From positions 3,437,355 through 3,501,354 of the forward strand of contig NC_069104.1 in the NCBI RefSeq assembly GCF_947172395.1: 64,000 nt of DNA, written 5' to 3'. Shown in pieces: positions 63,951-64,000 of the stretch. The notes under the pieces are model-generated. The model saw only the letters and a program-made list of their open reading frames with translations, was not told the DNA's origin and made no database searches. Position 1 is the stretch's first letter. Every line of letters begins with the position of its first letter. A program made the translations under genes and the position numbers. Source of the stretch: Bicyclus anynana. Taxonomy: Eukaryota; Arthropoda; Insecta; Lepidoptera; Nymphalidae.

Positions 63951-64000
63951 AGCCCACCAACCCGCAATGGAGTAGCTTGATGGGTGGCTCCATAGCCCTT
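63951..64000 (+). repeat. SINE/LINE tail running off the window
   Basis: AGCCCACCAACCCGCAATGG AGTAGCTTGATGGGTGGC matches the tail type at 2190-2220. Cut by the window end. Confidence 0.45.

Noticed and set aside
1..64000. Endogenous viral sequence or toxin gene
   Set aside because: No viral polymerase, capsid, envelope or toxin motif was seen in any frame.

Overview
This window looks like gene-poor, repeat-saturated DNA from a lepidopteran (butterfly or moth) nuclear genome. The base composition is AT-rich. The repeats are types I associate with Lepidoptera: two abundant tRNA-headed SINE families, 3' ends of an RTE-type LINE ending in (ATG)n, many short elements starting TCCTACTAATATTATAAA and ending CTAG (non-autonomous Helitron-like), and palindromic MITEs. 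The species cannot be named; a nymphalid butterfly is only a guess. Everything was read by eye with no database search, so family names rest on recognised motifs and on comparison of copies within the window.

Layout. 1-4 kb holds a 245-bp direct duplication, a possible TATA promoter, Helitron-like copies and a SINE with a clean target-site duplication. 4-14 kb is mostly unique AT-rich DNA with SINEs, Helitron-like elements, a Tc1/mariner-type MITE and two inverted copies of an older repeat. 14.9-15.4 kb is a 50-bp minisatellite. 15.7-27 kb mixes LINE, SINE and Helitron-like fragments and ends in a 51-bp minisatellite that stays open as a 17-residue protein repeat. 28-40 kb carries nested SINE, LINE and Helitron-like insertions and two inverted MITE pairs. 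41.1-42.5 kb is the only place with good signs of a host gene: a 28-codon first coding exon on the minus strand, a TATCGATA (DREF-type) site about 75 bp upstream, and a cluster of ATCGAT-bearing repeats behind it. 43-50 kb holds more MITEs and SINEs, including a SINE inside a LINE. 50.5-52.1 kb is a pogo/Tigger-like DNA transposon with a decayed transposase C-terminus. 59.3-60.4 kb is a tandem array of about 250-bp units. 61-63.7 kb has a MITE split by a SINE, and a Helitron-like element inside a short tandem repeat.

No complete protein-coding gene, rRNA, functional tRNA, CRISPR array, LTR retrotransposon or viral element was recognised. Nearly all open frames of 60-140 codons lie in repeats or look like chance. 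No multi-gene system is visible. The observations most worth following are the first exon with its ATCGAT cluster, the pogo-like element, the in-frame 51-bp repeat, and the two-part satellite at 59.3-60.4 kb.
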